Shown here: positions 1 to 14,057 of the stretch, one piece after another | Position numbering within the stretch: the first letter of the stretch is position 1 | Layout of the letters: every line of letters starts with the position of its first letter | DNA from: Pigoraptor vietnamica | Lineage: Eukaryota > Opisthokonta > Filasterea | Direction of reading: 5' to 3' | Assembly (NCBI GenBank): GCA_943704525.1 | Contig: CALSCQ010002545.1 | Span: 1 to 26,284, forward strand | Length of the DNA stretch: 26,284 bases | Translations under genes and position numbers: made by a program | The notes under the pieces: model-generated | The model's database searches: none | What the model was told of the DNA's origin: nothing | The model's input: the letters and a program-made list of their open reading frames with translations, nothing else

Positions 1-1054
1 GGGGGGGGTGGAGGGGGAAGGGGGCTGTAGACGAAACAGACGGAAACGAAGGAGCAACAATCGTCGAGAGGCAATCAACCGTCACAAAGTCGCAACGCAC
101 CGCCACAGCGCGAAGGAGCACGTCGATGCCGTCCAGCTCGCCGAGTTTGAGCCGGTTCTCTGAGATCCAAAAGAACACCGTAAGGAACACGCACACACAA
201 GCTGTATTACAATACGGTACGGGGACCGAATGGGTGCTCTGCACGTGTTCTCAGAACACAATAACAGGCCGCAGTCGGCACTCGCCTTCCGTGTTCTGGA
301 GGAGAATTGCGAGCACTTCGCTGCAGTAGAGCCGCACGGCATCGAACGCAACGCCCGCGCGAAGGCGATGCAGCATCCACGGCAGAAGGCGCGTCCGCTC
401 CACAAGAGTACCCGCAATCGACGGGCGGATCTCGACCAAGTTCTCAACGACGGCTATGACCGGGGTCGATAGTAAGCATGCATGGTAAGCAAGGAGGAAG
501 CGCGCAGGTACCAAGACGATAATTAGCATGCGTAGAAGACTGTCTTATGCTTCGCATACGTGAATTGAGGAAGAACAGCACAAAGGCATACCGAGCGTGT
601 TGTGCGCCCCGTCGTCGTCCTCACGCACACCCTCGTTGAGCCGCTCCAAGTTGCCCACGAGAGCCTCCAGCGCACTGCTCTCCATCTGCGCGAGTGTATG
701 TGTGTATGTGTGTGTGTGTGAGTGTGTGCACGTGAGCATGCATGAGTGTGTAGAGGGATGCATGCGCCAGGGGACTGTTGACAGCCACGTTCGACTGTAG
801 GGACTCTAAAGTGCAGCGGAAAGAGCCACGATGCGCGCGCACCAGTGCGTCGATGAGGGCGTCCACTTCCTCCTGGCATGACTCGATCGACTCGACGTCC
901 GTCATCTCTTGCAAGAGGTCCACAACGGCAATGCTAATATGTGCGTCACAGTCAAGGGGGCAACAGAAGAAGGCATCTCATCCAACGCACAAAGCACGCG
1001 AATGCATGCGCGCACAGACATATAGGTACACATACACATGCATACACACGCACG

Positions 1055-1097
<43 letters not shown>

Positions 1098-1993
1098 CAC
1101 ACACACACACACACGCGCGCGCGCACGGAAATGGCGGATATCGGTGTTGTCGTGCGACAAGAGCCCAATAATCGACGGAACGACGTTAAGCTGCACTAGC
1201 TCGCCGTAGAGCTCAGGCGCGGTCGAAATGACGTGCAGCCGCTGAATTTCCTCGTGCAACTCAACCTCGCTCTCCATAAATCTGATAAATGCCATCCATC
1301 ACGCACACCATTAGGACATCTCTGATAACATCAGCAGGCCACGGCAGCTCGTTATGTTAAACAGCGAAGCGCCGACCATGCGCGCACTGCCACTTGCTTG
1401 TGCGTGATGCAGCTGCGACACAACACCCACTTTTCCGGCTGATCCATGTACTTGACGCGCATCTCTTGGTTGCGGTACATCTTCTTCTCAAACGCAAGAA
1501 CGGCGCGTTTCATCGAAGCAGAGTCGAGTGCCTCGCCCTACGTGCGACACGAATGCATGCGAGGGATGTCTTCATGAGAGGCCACACAAAGGCACAGGCA
1601 TGGCGAGAAAACCAATAGAGGCGCGGCACGTGAACACACGCAACTCCATCGTCTATGAACGTTGAGAAGAGCTCAGCGAGAGCCCAAAAACCGCTTCGCC
1701 GTTCACTACAGAGTCATGCCCACCTCGGTCTCCTCCGTCTCGACCATCGCGAGGATGCGACGCCGCTCCTCCTCGCTGATGCCCGTGTCCTCCCCATGAC
1801 CGTCGTCCACCGCCGCGCGCTTGCGAGACGCGCCGTTGAGGTCTTCCACGTCGTCCTCTGCGCGGCGCTTTCCCTTGCTGCGCGTGGGTATGCCAATGGG
1901 CACCTGTGTGTGCGCGTGCGTCACTCAGTCCGACTGTGAGCACGATGCGAACGAAACACAATAAATGCCCACCGCAAACACCTCTTCCTCCAT
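1..1993 (-). CDS. CTNNBL1: Beta-catenin-like protein 1 (CTNNBL1), 3' part missing
   Basis: This is an armadillo-repeat nuclear protein of the Prp19/CDC5L spliceosome-associated complex. Exons, read leftwards: 1982-1993, 1724-1903, 1431-1537, 1142-1281, 843-940, 592-685, 286-453 and about 101-159; the rest lies off the left edge. The spliced product follows the family from its start: an acidic, basic NLS-like N-terminus (GKRRAEDD), then EKFMESEVELHEE, LLSHDNTDISIAVVDLL, NLERLNEGVREDDDGAHNTL, LYCSEVLAILLQ and GELDGIDVLL. Every junction keeps frame. The 1142/940 junction works only as an AT-AC intron, and the one after 286 as a GC-AG intron (GAAG/GCGAGT). The first exon holds only four codons (MEEE). 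The last exon's lower border is tentative. The gene is divergent from CTF8. The identity is clear from several conserved blocks in order. Confidence 0.94.
941..1141 (-). other. AT-AC, U12-type intron in CTNNBL1
   Basis: On the minus strand this 201-nt intron starts ATATCCGCC (from 1141) and ends GCAC (at 941). A CCCCTTGAC motif, matching the U12 branch-point pattern TTCCTTRAC, lies at 951-959, with its branch A 11 nt before the 3' end. Splicing G/AT restores ...HDNTD-ISIAVVD..., as in the CTNNBL1 family. No GT-AG pair I tried gives this frame. The intron also carries an (AC)n tract. Confidence 0.85.
1059..1117. repeat. (AC)n microsatellite inside the CTNNBL1 AT-AC intron
   Basis: Two AC runs (about 1059-1094 and 1100-1117) are split by a short TATC interruption and followed by a CG-rich alternating stretch. 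The tract is alternating purine-pyrimidine throughout. It lies wholly within the intron. Confidence 0.9.
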
Positions 1994-2408
1994 TTTGCAC
2001 GTCCTGCGTCTCCTGCAACACACGCACGCAAGACAAGCCGCGAGAAGATTTAAGTCCGGTTTGAAACAGCTGAGTGGCGCCCTCTTTATCGGAGAAAAAA
2101 AAATCACGAAAATGTAACGCATCGGAAACTGCGTTACAAAAAGCGCGCCAAACTCCAAATCACCTATCGGCTTTCCCGCGAAGTGAAACCCAAGCGACTC
2201 AGAGTACTGCCGCAACTCGAAGAGAGGAGGCACAGCCAATGTGCAGCAGCCCAACCGCAACAGCTCTTGCAGCCAACACCCGCTCTCCCACTCGACTGGA
2301 CGCGACAACGTCCTGCGCGCTCACCCGAAGCGCATCACCACTTTTCACCATTACTTTCGTTCGCTCGTTAACGGGACGGTCGAGGCCTTCCCGCACGCAC
2401 AAGGCGAC
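1994..2408. promoter_or_regulatory. Divergent intergenic region CTNNBL1/CTF8
   Basis: These 415 bp separate two start codons pointing outwards, so the region must carry both promoters and 5' UTRs. A CCAAT pentamer lies at 2236-2240 (+) and an A-run at 2095-2102. I see no TATA box. The promoter role is inferred from gene layout. Confidence 0.6.
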
Positions 2409-2896
2409 ATGCATATCCCGTTGCAATACGGCGCGAGTCCGTCCGACTGGTGCCTGATTGAGCTCCAGGGCGCCATCGAAACGCGCGAGGGGAGCGTTCG
2501 CGGCCTTGATCTCGGGACGTTTTCGCTTGACGAGACGGTGGGCACTTACGGTTCTCTCTACGAACCACACTGTTGACGCACGCAAAGGCAGAACGTTGTG
2601 CTTGTATGCCTTTTCTTCATATTATCAGCCTTGTGCATGCGCATCTAATTCGCAGCGCGTGTGTGCGTGCGTAGGGCGCTCCGCGGCTGGTCATTGGCAG
2701 CCACGAGTTGGTGGGGAAGAAGATGGACCTCAAGAAGCCCTTTGCCGTCGTGCGCAAGACGCGGGTGCGCAATGACGCCGCAATGGACGTGGACGGGGAG
2801 GAGGGTGACCGCGGACAGACGGCGTACAGTGTGGTCGCTGTGGTGCGGCAAAAGTATGTGTTCAAGACGCGGCCAAAGCCGATCGTGTCGCAATAG
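2409..2896 (+). CDS. CTF8: Chromosome transmission fidelity protein 8 (CTF8)
   Basis: CTF8 is the small subunit that joins DCC1 and CTF18 in the alternative RFC clamp loader, which acts on PCNA at forks and supports sister-chromatid cohesion. Two exons, 2409-2537 and 2675-2896, give 116 aa (human about 121). The intron is GTGGGC...GCGTAG, phase 0. Family marks in order: MHIPLQYG start, DWCLIELQGAIETREG (family pattern W-IELQG-IE), LVIGSHELVGKKMDLKKPF (family IGHH-L-GK--L-KP-AV), and the C-terminal QKYVFKTRPKPIV. I chose the ATG at 2409 because it gives the family-length N-terminus; upstream in-frame ATGs (from 2241) would add a tail with no similarity I can see. An acidic insert (DVDGEEGD) lies before the last strand. 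The symbol rests on motif order and length. Confidence 0.92.
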
Positions 2897-2927
2897 TGCG
2901 CGTTCGTGTGCTTGCCTGCTGCGTTGC

Positions 2928-2966
<39 letters not shown>

Positions 2967-3463
2967 TTTGTAAGAGGAGGCCATAGAAGATAATTGGAGG
3001 CACTTGTGTAGCTCTTCTGCTTGCACGTGACACTCTCAAGCACAAGGCGAGTCGTCGCTTCATTGAGGCTCACACCAGCGCCCACGCACACACTCTCTAT
3101 TGCGCGTAGTGGCGAAAGAAACCAACAGAAAGTAGTTACTCCCCAGTACAGAGGACGCCCACAATAAGACGCGCCTTCAGCCGACACATGTGTTCGTTTG
3201 CACGCTGACCGTCGCAACATTGGCCTCCTAATGCGACCCGCTCAAGCGATTCGGTCTCTCATCCATTGGCAGCAGAGTGCGCGGCTCGGTGCGAGATCGC
3301 CAAAGACGCAGCCGATATACGGGGCACTGGGTGCGCTGGCTGGACAATGCCCTCTTGCGCCTCCGTCGTCGCTTGAGGGTTTTGCTGGCACTCGCCCGAG
3401 TAAGTGGTGATGGCTTGCAAATGTCGCCGCAAATTACGACTCCTCGCGGTGGCAGCTGGACGC
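2897..3463. other. Convergent intergenic gap with (TGCG)n tract
   Basis: This gap lies between the tail-to-tail ends of CTF8 and the armadillo-repeat gene. It holds a TGCG tetranucleotide run of about nine units at 2930-2967. I found no coding similarity, tRNA or other RNA in the rest. Confidence 0.75.
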
Positions 3464-5398
3464 TCAGTCAAACGCCATGGCCGCGTAACCGGCGCGCATT
3501 TCGCCCAAGAAGTGGCGCGAAAGCGAGCCCACACGCGACGACCGCTCAGACGAGTCCGTACACACATAGAGAAGGCGCTGTTCGACCAGCGCGCGCCACG
3601 CCGACTCCCCTGCCCCCCTCGGAGTTCCCTTCACAGCACCGACCAGGAACGAGAGCGCCTTCGCAGAGTCTCTTGCAGGCTTTAGGCGACGCGTCCGCGT
3701 ATTCTTCTTGTCCGCCACCAGCGTCAACAGGCACCGCAGTCTGCGCAGAAGAAGCAGGCGGCCGTCGTCATTCAAGGAGCCCGGCACGGAACCAAGCGCG
3801 CCACGGTCGAGCGCGTCGGCGACCATGTCACGTGAGAGGACCATCAGAGCGACGAGCAGCGCCTCGTCCGGTGACAGGCGGTTGCCGAGCGCGCGGACGC
3901 CGTCGCGATCAAGGCGCGACAGGAAGCGCCCGCTGAATGATTTAAATGCCTCTAGCGCACGCGCCGACTTGGACCCTTCTGCCAGCGCCGTAGCGAGAGT
4001 GATGCCGAGAAACCCGGCTGCGTCGTCGAGGGAGTCCGGGCCAAGACCGCGCGCCAGTATCGCGATGAGCTTGCAGCCCGTGTCCTTCATGAACGGCGAC
4101 GCAACGTGCGCGCGCATGGGTGCATGGAGCTGCCCCGCAACAGAAAGGAAGGCGCCGTGTGCGAAAACGGAGATCTCACTCATGCTGTACATGGCCCACT
4201 GCGGGACGTCCTCGTCGGCGACGTGCGTGCGAAAGGCAGCGGCGATCAACGGCACCGCGCCGCGGTCGCATATGGCCGCCGTTGTGCTCTTGTACGCGAG
4301 CGTACCGAGCGCCGCGCACACGGACGACTGCACGTCGGCGTCGCCGGGAAACCTTGCCGCCGCCGTGAAGAGCACGTCGACGCCGCCGTTTGCAAACAGA
4401 AACTGCGCCGCTGCTTCCCCGTTGTACGCCACGTTGCACAGCGCATCGCAGCCGGTCGACTGGACGTCCGAGTCCCCCGGATGCGCGCGCATTGCCGCGA
4501 TAAGCGCGAGACAGAGCATGCCTTCCCTCTCGCCGCTCTCGAACCTCGGCGCTGCCCTCTTCGAAGCATCGACCATGTACCCGGTGACATACGCGCAGAC
4601 GGTGCGAGCGACCAGTGCGTCTCGAGCATAGCGGCGCATTGCACCAAGCACGGCGTCCGCGCCCTCGCCCGACACAACGGCGTCTACAGACGAATACACG
4701 TCCAGCACTTCGCGTAATGCGATGCAGCCGTGGGCCTGGACAAATCTTCTCCACGTGTGCCTCTTCATAGCCTCGACCGTCGCCGCGGCAAACTCGAGGG
4801 CCTCTGCCTCTTCGACGATTTTTTTCTTGGATAGCGCGTACTCTTGGAGATAACAGTCGTCCCGTACCTTCGTGAACTTCAGCGCCTTTGAAACGGCACG
4901 CATGGCGCAAGCGAGCGTGATGTCGTCGTCGCCATACTTGCGAACGATGCCCAAAACAGCAACGACGCACTGTCGCCGCACGCTCAACTGATCCGTAACG
5001 TGGATTAGTATCGCGGCCACGACAGCGCACGCGCCGCGCAGGATCTCCGTACGCTTGTCGTACAGGTTAAGAGCCTCGAGTGCCGCGTTAATGCAACCAG
5101 AGTCAAACGCATGCCGCGCTGATGGTACGTCTCGGACCAGAACGGCCAACGCCCAACACGCGGCTTCAGTCGCAGACGCGTCCGAGAGCCGCGAAGTCAA
5201 CACGCGCGCAACTTCCGCGACCGCCGCCAGCGCTGTTTCAGGTTCGCACTTGCGCGTGTCCAGCGAGAGAAATCGGTCGCTGTCGAGTGCCGTTCGGATG
5301 GCATTACAGGCGTCCCTCTGCGCGTCCGCCTCTGTTGCCTCCCGAAGCGCAGTCGTGGCCGCGTGGACGGCGCTGTCCGTGCGGCTCGAATGGGCCAT
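3464..5398 (-). CDS. Armadillo-repeat protein, single exon
   Basis: An intact 644-aa reading frame without introns, unlike nearly all its neighbours. The protein is alpha-helical and alanine-rich. The clearest ARM repeats lie at about residues 310-400, where two successive copies read VQSTGCDALCNVAYN...GGVDVL and VQSSVCAALGTLAYK...GAVPLI, the classic AL-NLA-N...GA---L pattern. Weaker copies flank them. There is no signal peptide, no clear membrane segment and no other domain I can name. ARM proteins serve as binding scaffolds; I cannot name the partner. The start MAHSSRTD has a good context (GACGCCATGG), and a 115-bp CA/TG repeat lies 18 bp upstream. An out-of-frame ATG 14 bases upstream (5410-5412) opens a 71-codon frame that overlaps the start. 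An orthologue cannot be assigned from sequence alone. Confidence 0.85.
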   Translation of the reverse strand: MAHSSRTDSAVHAATTALREATEADAQRDACNAIRTALDSDRFLSLDTRKCEPETALAAVAEVARVLTSRLSDASATEAACWALAVLVRDVPSARHAFDSGCINAALEALNLYDKRTEILRGACAVVAAILIHVTDQLSVRRQCVVAVLGIVRKYGDDDITLACAMRAVSKALKFTKVRDDCYLQEYALSKKKIVEEAEALEFAAATVEAMKRHTWRRFVQAHGCIALREVLDVYSSVDAVVSGEGADAVLGAMRRYARDALVARTVCAYVTGYMVDASKRAAPRFESGEREGMLCLALIAAMRAHPGDSDVQSTGCDALCNVAYNGEAAAQFLFANGGVDVLFTAAARFPGDADVQSSVCAALGTLAYKSTTAAICDRGAVPLIAAAFRTHVADEDVPQWAMYSMSEISVFAHGAFLSVAGQLHAPMRAHVASPFMKDTGCKLIAILARGLGPDSLDDAAGFLGITLATALAEGSKSARALEAFKSFSGRFLSRLDRDGVRALGNRLSPDEALLVALMVLSRDMVADALDRGALGSVPGSLNDDGRLLLLRRLRCLLTLVADKKNTRTRRLKPARDSAKALSFLVGAVKGTPRGAGESAWRALVEQRLLYVCTDSSERSSRVGSLSRHFLGEMRAGYAAMAFD

Positions 5399-9760
<4,362 letters not shown>

Positions 9761-9985
9761 TTCTGTTGCACACACAGCGCCAAACACGAAGATTCAGTCG
9801 CTGTTTGAAACAAAGGGGATTAACTGTCCACTTGACTGGTGTGGTTGATCTTTGCTAAGTGCGGAGGCGTGGTTTGCTGCATGCAGAGTGTGGTTACAGT
9901 ACAGACGTGAGTGAGTCACTCACCAACGGAGAGAGAGAGAGGGAGGGAATACGCAACGACGCCCACTGGCACACGTACGCAATAC

Positions 9986-10025
<40 letters not shown>

Positions 10026-10035
10026 ACTACACACA

Positions 10036-10070
<35 letters not shown>

Positions 10071-10263
10071 AAGCAAAGACCGCCATGTGCGCCCGTCACC
10101 GCGGGTAACTGCGTCAGTTATTGCGCACACGTATTTGTATGAAAAATGTACCGCAATCGCATTTATTACATTCGCTGTCGCTATTGCACACCCCGGATGA
10201 CGAGACCGCAAAATACCGGCTGCCGAGCTTTCGGTGTTGACGCAACGGCGTAACACCCCCTTC
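9761..10263. promoter_or_regulatory. Upstream region of alanyl-tRNA synthetase, with GA and AC repeats
   Basis: This 503-bp gap lies between the LST8 stop and the synthetase start, both on the minus strand. It holds an (AG)n run and an (AC)n run in series near its middle. I find no CCAAT or TATA element and no RNA gene. The 5' part should carry the synthetase promoter by position. Confidence 0.5.
9989..10068. repeat. Compound (AG)n-(AC)n microsatellite
   Basis: An AG run of about 18 units at 9989-10024 is followed, after a short CACTACACACACGTAC spacer, by an AC run of about 15 units ending near 10068. The compound tract is intergenic. Confidence 0.95.
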
Positions 10264-12082
10264 TCAGTCGTGGAGTGCGAGGGCAACGACGGGCTTTTGG
10301 TGGCCAGAAAAAGTCCGAATGCTCTCGCCTTGCACAATATCCCACAGCCGCGCAGTGTTGTCGGAGGATGCTGAGAAGCAGGGACGAAAGGGAGATTAGA
10401 AACAGAAAACAGAAGTTCCACAGCTGGAGGCTGACGACCGCCCCACCTGTGACAAGGTATGCCGAGTCTGACGAGAACGCGCAGTCCCACACCCATCGCG
10501 AGTGCCCTGTCAGTGTCTTGCTCAGCGAATAGTTGGTTGTGCTCCAGATCTTCACAGTCATGTCCGAACTTGTCGTCGCGAGAAGGCTGTACGTTCAACG
10601 CAATGACGGTAAGAAATTGCGACAACAATTAAAGATGCACAATAACAGCGCAAGCCGTGGTCGTACCTGATGTCTGGGCTGTAAAGCACTTTGAGAATGT
10701 AGCCCTTGTGTGCGGCTATTCGCTGCAGGGGCGTCAGCGTTGTCGGCTCCGAGGCATAGTTGTTGAGGCGCCATATATAGCAGTTGCCCTGCACGTGTGC
10801 GTGCACGACCGCGACACGTGAGCAATCGAGCAATATAGCACGCCAGTTTAGCAAGGTGCGAGCCACGAAGCGTGGATGAGAAGTTCTAAAAAAGACAACT
10901 GCGGGCACGAGACTTCCACCAATAGAGTGAAGACGCTCACCGCATCATTGGAGGCGACCATTTGGGACGCGTCGGCGGCAATGTTGACTGCGCGAATGGC
11001 CGAGTCCCCTTCCGGGATCTGACGTATGAACAGCATCAGAACGTGCCTGTCTTTCATAGCGTGCGCACACATCGTGCCATCAACAAGTACGCGAACGGAT
11101 TTGTGCGTGAACCAACCAGCTGTTCGATGCATCGGTTTGCCCGCAAGTCCCACACTTTGAGACGACCGAGCTGGTCGCCAGACACAAGTTCGCCCTGCAG
11201 CACAACACACGTGTAAGCGAAACATTGCGCACGCCCCAGCAACTAGCACTAGTGCGATCGAATTGAACCGCACCTGATTCGGATGGAGAGCGACGCAATT
11301 CACTGCGCTTCCGTGCTCGTAATCGCGTTGGCAGCCGGGAGTCCTATCGTTGAGACCGACGTCAGCCACGAAAACGATAACGTGAATGTGTCGACCGATA
11401 AAGTGGCAACAACTGCTACACTACCTGAGGTCCCAAATCTTCACGGTGCCGTCCTCGCTCCCCGAGAACATCCACTTCCCGTCCTTCTGAAACCCGACTG
11501 TTGTTACGTTGCCCGTGTGCCCATCGTACGTGAGCGTCTGTGATTGTACAGGCGCAGGTCAGCGCTGCGTGGCTGCTTAAGGATAGGAAAGTGTGAGAGT
11601 GGGACATCACAGTACCGGTGTCGCTGCGCTCGAGTTGATCTCGTAAAAGCGAATGTGTGGGTTGCCTGCGTTAAAAACATGGGCGCGCGCAAGTGAGCCA
11701 CTCCTAGCACATCATGGCAAATTCGCGAGTCGCAAAGCCGAGCCGACGAGGGCTCACCTCCCGCGGCAATGTACTGCTTGTCGGGGGTAATTCGCAGGCA
11801 GTTCACTTGCTGCAGAACGAAGCATAAAAAAACTGAGTAACAAAGCCACCACACATGCATGCGGGCATAGACACATGTATCACGGACACAAGCCTGCAAT
11901 TTACGTCCACGATAGACGCAGACACGGCACATGCGTAGACCACACAGGCAACACGATGGATTCCCACGCACCGATTCGGGATGCTGCACAGAGCGATACG
12001 ACGTTCCATGGTGCGGCTCCCAGAAGCGAATTGTGTGGTCATATCCCGCCGTGGCGAGGATGACGGCGTTCGCGTCGGCCAT
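10264..12082 (-). CDS. LST8: LST8, WD40 subunit of the TOR complexes
   Basis: A seven-bladed WD40 propeller that binds and stabilises the TOR kinase domain in TORC1 and TORC2. Ten short exons, read leftwards: 11972-12082, 11758-11809, 11616-11665, 11425-11537, 11274-11343, 11117-11194, 10941-11018, 10667-10788, 10447-10586 and 10264-10370. They give 306 aa (human 326), with all phases consistent. Marks: N-terminal [48 protein letters not shown]...[44 protein letters not shown], and the last blade [16 protein letters not shown] ending [13 protein letters not shown]. The start [17 protein letters not shown] agrees with the family start. LST8 is divergent from the uL1 gene, so a TOR subunit and a ribosomal protein share one intergenic region. 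The family match is direct over nearly the whole length. Confidence 0.97.
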
Positions 12083-12513
12083 GACTCACACAAACACACA
12101 CACGCCGCCCACTGGGCGAGCGGGTTTGCGTGCGCAGTCGTTGCAGATAAGTAGCTTCAACTGAGCTTCTTCAGCCCCACTACACAATGAACGTTCTGTA
12201 TGCGAATGTCACCGCATGCCCAACGCCCAAAATCAGGACATAAAGTGGAGCCGAAACTTTGTGTGAAAACGTTTGGCGCGGTGAAAAGCTTCAAACAATC
12301 GTCACTGGTACGTCATCCTGCAATGACGTCCCAAAACATCACGTGCAGATCATCCGGGGTGTGCAGTCCAATTTACCATTGCAGGCTCGCTGTGCTCTCA
12401 ATCTCTCCCTCTCTCTCGCCTTCATCTGCGCATCCCCACTCGCGGGCATCGCCCTCTTCCTCTTTCATTTGTACCTCTGACTTCCCGAGGGCGCAAGGCG
12501 AAACCCCACGAAA
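12083..12513. promoter_or_regulatory. Divergent intergenic region LST8/RPL10A with pyrimidine-rich tract
   Basis: These 431 bp separate the LST8 ATG (minus) from the uL1 ATG (plus). A CCAAT lies at 12368-12372. From about 12398 to 12485 the plus strand is strikingly C/T-rich (for example CTCTCCCTCTCTCTCGCC), ending about 30 nt before the uL1 start. Ribosomal protein mRNAs often begin in such tracts (5' TOP); that role is an inference here. Confidence 0.6.
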
Positions 12514-13716
12514 ATGAGGTGATTGTCTCTGGCAGAGTGAGGATGAGGAGGATGGATTGATGTCCAATAGAAGACTCTAGCGGTCGTCGATTTGCTTTGA
12601 CGATTACGCGGTTGAATTCCGCGGCCAATTTGTCCGTTTGGGAGCACATGGGAGTTTCTTCGTAGTGTTGGGTCCGCCACGAGTGATTCTTTCATAGTAT
12701 GTGGTTGCATTCGTCTCGTCATGAGTTGCTATGTGGGTTGTCGCACGTGCTGACGGCCCTTGTGTGTGCCGTGCGAATCCGCAGCAAGATCACGCGTGAT
12801 GCTCTGTACGAGGCTGTCCGCGATGTCCTCAAGGGCTCGCAGGACAAGAAGCGCAAGTTCACGGAGACGGTCGAGCTCCAGATCGGCCTCAAGAACTACG
12901 ACCCCCAGAAGGACAAGCGTTTCAGCGGCACTGTTGCGTGAGTGTCGCGCGTGGGATGCGGTTCTATTCGTGCATGAGGTTGTCATATACGTCTAGCCTG
13001 TGTGGGGAGTTGCACTTGCGGGTTGGCATTGCGTTCCGTTATTGAATGTGCAATGTGTGGGTTTGTTTGTTATCGTGTATGCGCACTGGCACAACGCACC
13101 CCAAACGCCTGTGCGCAGCGTTCGCTCTTTGCAATGTTTTCCTCACGGAAATGGACTGTTGAACTCTGTCGTGTATATGTCGAACTGCTCGTTGACCGTT
13201 GCGTCGTGTTGCCAACTCGGCAGGCTCGCCAACGTCCCCAAGCCCAAGATGCGCATCTGCGTGATGGGCGACCAGGCGCACTGCGACGAGGCCAAGGCGC
13301 TCGACGTGCCCTTCATGAACGTGGAGGACCTCAAGAAGCTCAACAAGAACAAGAAGCTCATTAAGAAGCTCGCCAAGAAGTACGACGCCTTCCTCGCGTC
13401 CGAGTCGATCATCAAGCAGATCCCGCGTCTCCTCGGCCCCGGCCTCAACAAGGCCGGCAAGTTCCCCTCGCTCCTCACGCACAGCGAGAGCCTCGCCGAC
13501 AAGATCCGCGAGACGAAGAGCACGATCAAGTTCCAGATGAAGAAGGTGCTCTGCCTCGGCGTCGCCGTCGGCCACGTCGGCATGAGCGAGGACGAGCTCG
13601 CCCAGAACACGCTCCTCTCGGTCAACTTCCTCGTCTCGCTCCTCAAGAAGAACTGGCAGAACATCCGCTCGCTCTACATCAAGAGCACGATGGGCAAGCC
13701 CCAGCGCCTCTACTAA
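12514..13716 (+). CDS. RPL10A: 60S ribosomal protein uL1 (L10a)
   Basis: A component of the L1 stalk of the large ribosomal subunit, which moves with the E-site tRNA. Three exons, 12514-12518, 12785-12937 and 13224-13716, give 216 aa (human 217). Exon 1 codes only ATG-AG; the split serine codon is completed by exon 2 to read [13 protein letters not shown], as in the family. Splice sites: AG/GTGATT...CCGCAG/C and GC/GTGAGT...GGCAG/G. Conserved blocks: [79 protein letters not shown] and the terminal [13 protein letters not shown]. Exon 3 is strongly biased to C-ending codons, as in highly expressed genes. An ATG at 12699 could also be spliced in frame (MCKITRD) but fits the family start less well. 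Confidence 0.97.
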
Positions 13717-14057
13717 GCGCCGGGTTGCCGCGCGCGCGCGACGCCTCGCGGAGTGCGACGCCGTGCTTCTCGCTCGTTCTTTTTTGTGTGTAGTGTTGCG
13801 CGTCGTGTGCGGGACCCCCCTGTGTTCTGCATGCGGCGTGCGAGTGCGCCCTTGGGGTGACTCCGCGGCCTCGTCCATTTCGCCATGTACCAATGCCGTG
13901 CGGTGCGCCGGCCTGCGTGCCGCCGCGGTCCTTTGGGAGCGGAGAAGTCGTATCCAGAGCGATTTAAAAAAAAAAAAAAAAAAGAAAAACACCATGCGCA
14001 GTACGGTGTGGTTCAAGTTCAATTTTTATGTACAACCTTAAAAAGCCACAGCACGCC
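13717..14057. other. Convergent 3' region with A-run
   Basis: These 341 bp lie between the tail-to-tail uL1 and Rabex-5-like genes. They hold a CG-rich alternating stretch at 13729-13740 and an A-run (13968-13983) followed by GAAAAAC. No coding or RNA feature is visible. The A-run is genomic and too short to show retroposition. Confidence 0.7.

Noticed and set aside
9761-9787. An upstream in-frame ATG for the alanyl-tRNA synthetase (nine extra residues)
   Set aside because: The extension is too short and lacks a mitochondrial targeting pattern. The ATG at 9760 has the better context and family-like length.
13000-13223. An open 5' extension of uL1 exon 3 starting at 13000
   Set aside because: The added residues do not match the family, while a GT-AG intron ending at 13223 restores the conserved sequence in frame.
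13039-14022. A 327-aa minus-strand frame opposite uL1
   Set aside because: Complement of the strongly codon-biased uL1 exon 3 plus the poly-A tract; no family similarity.
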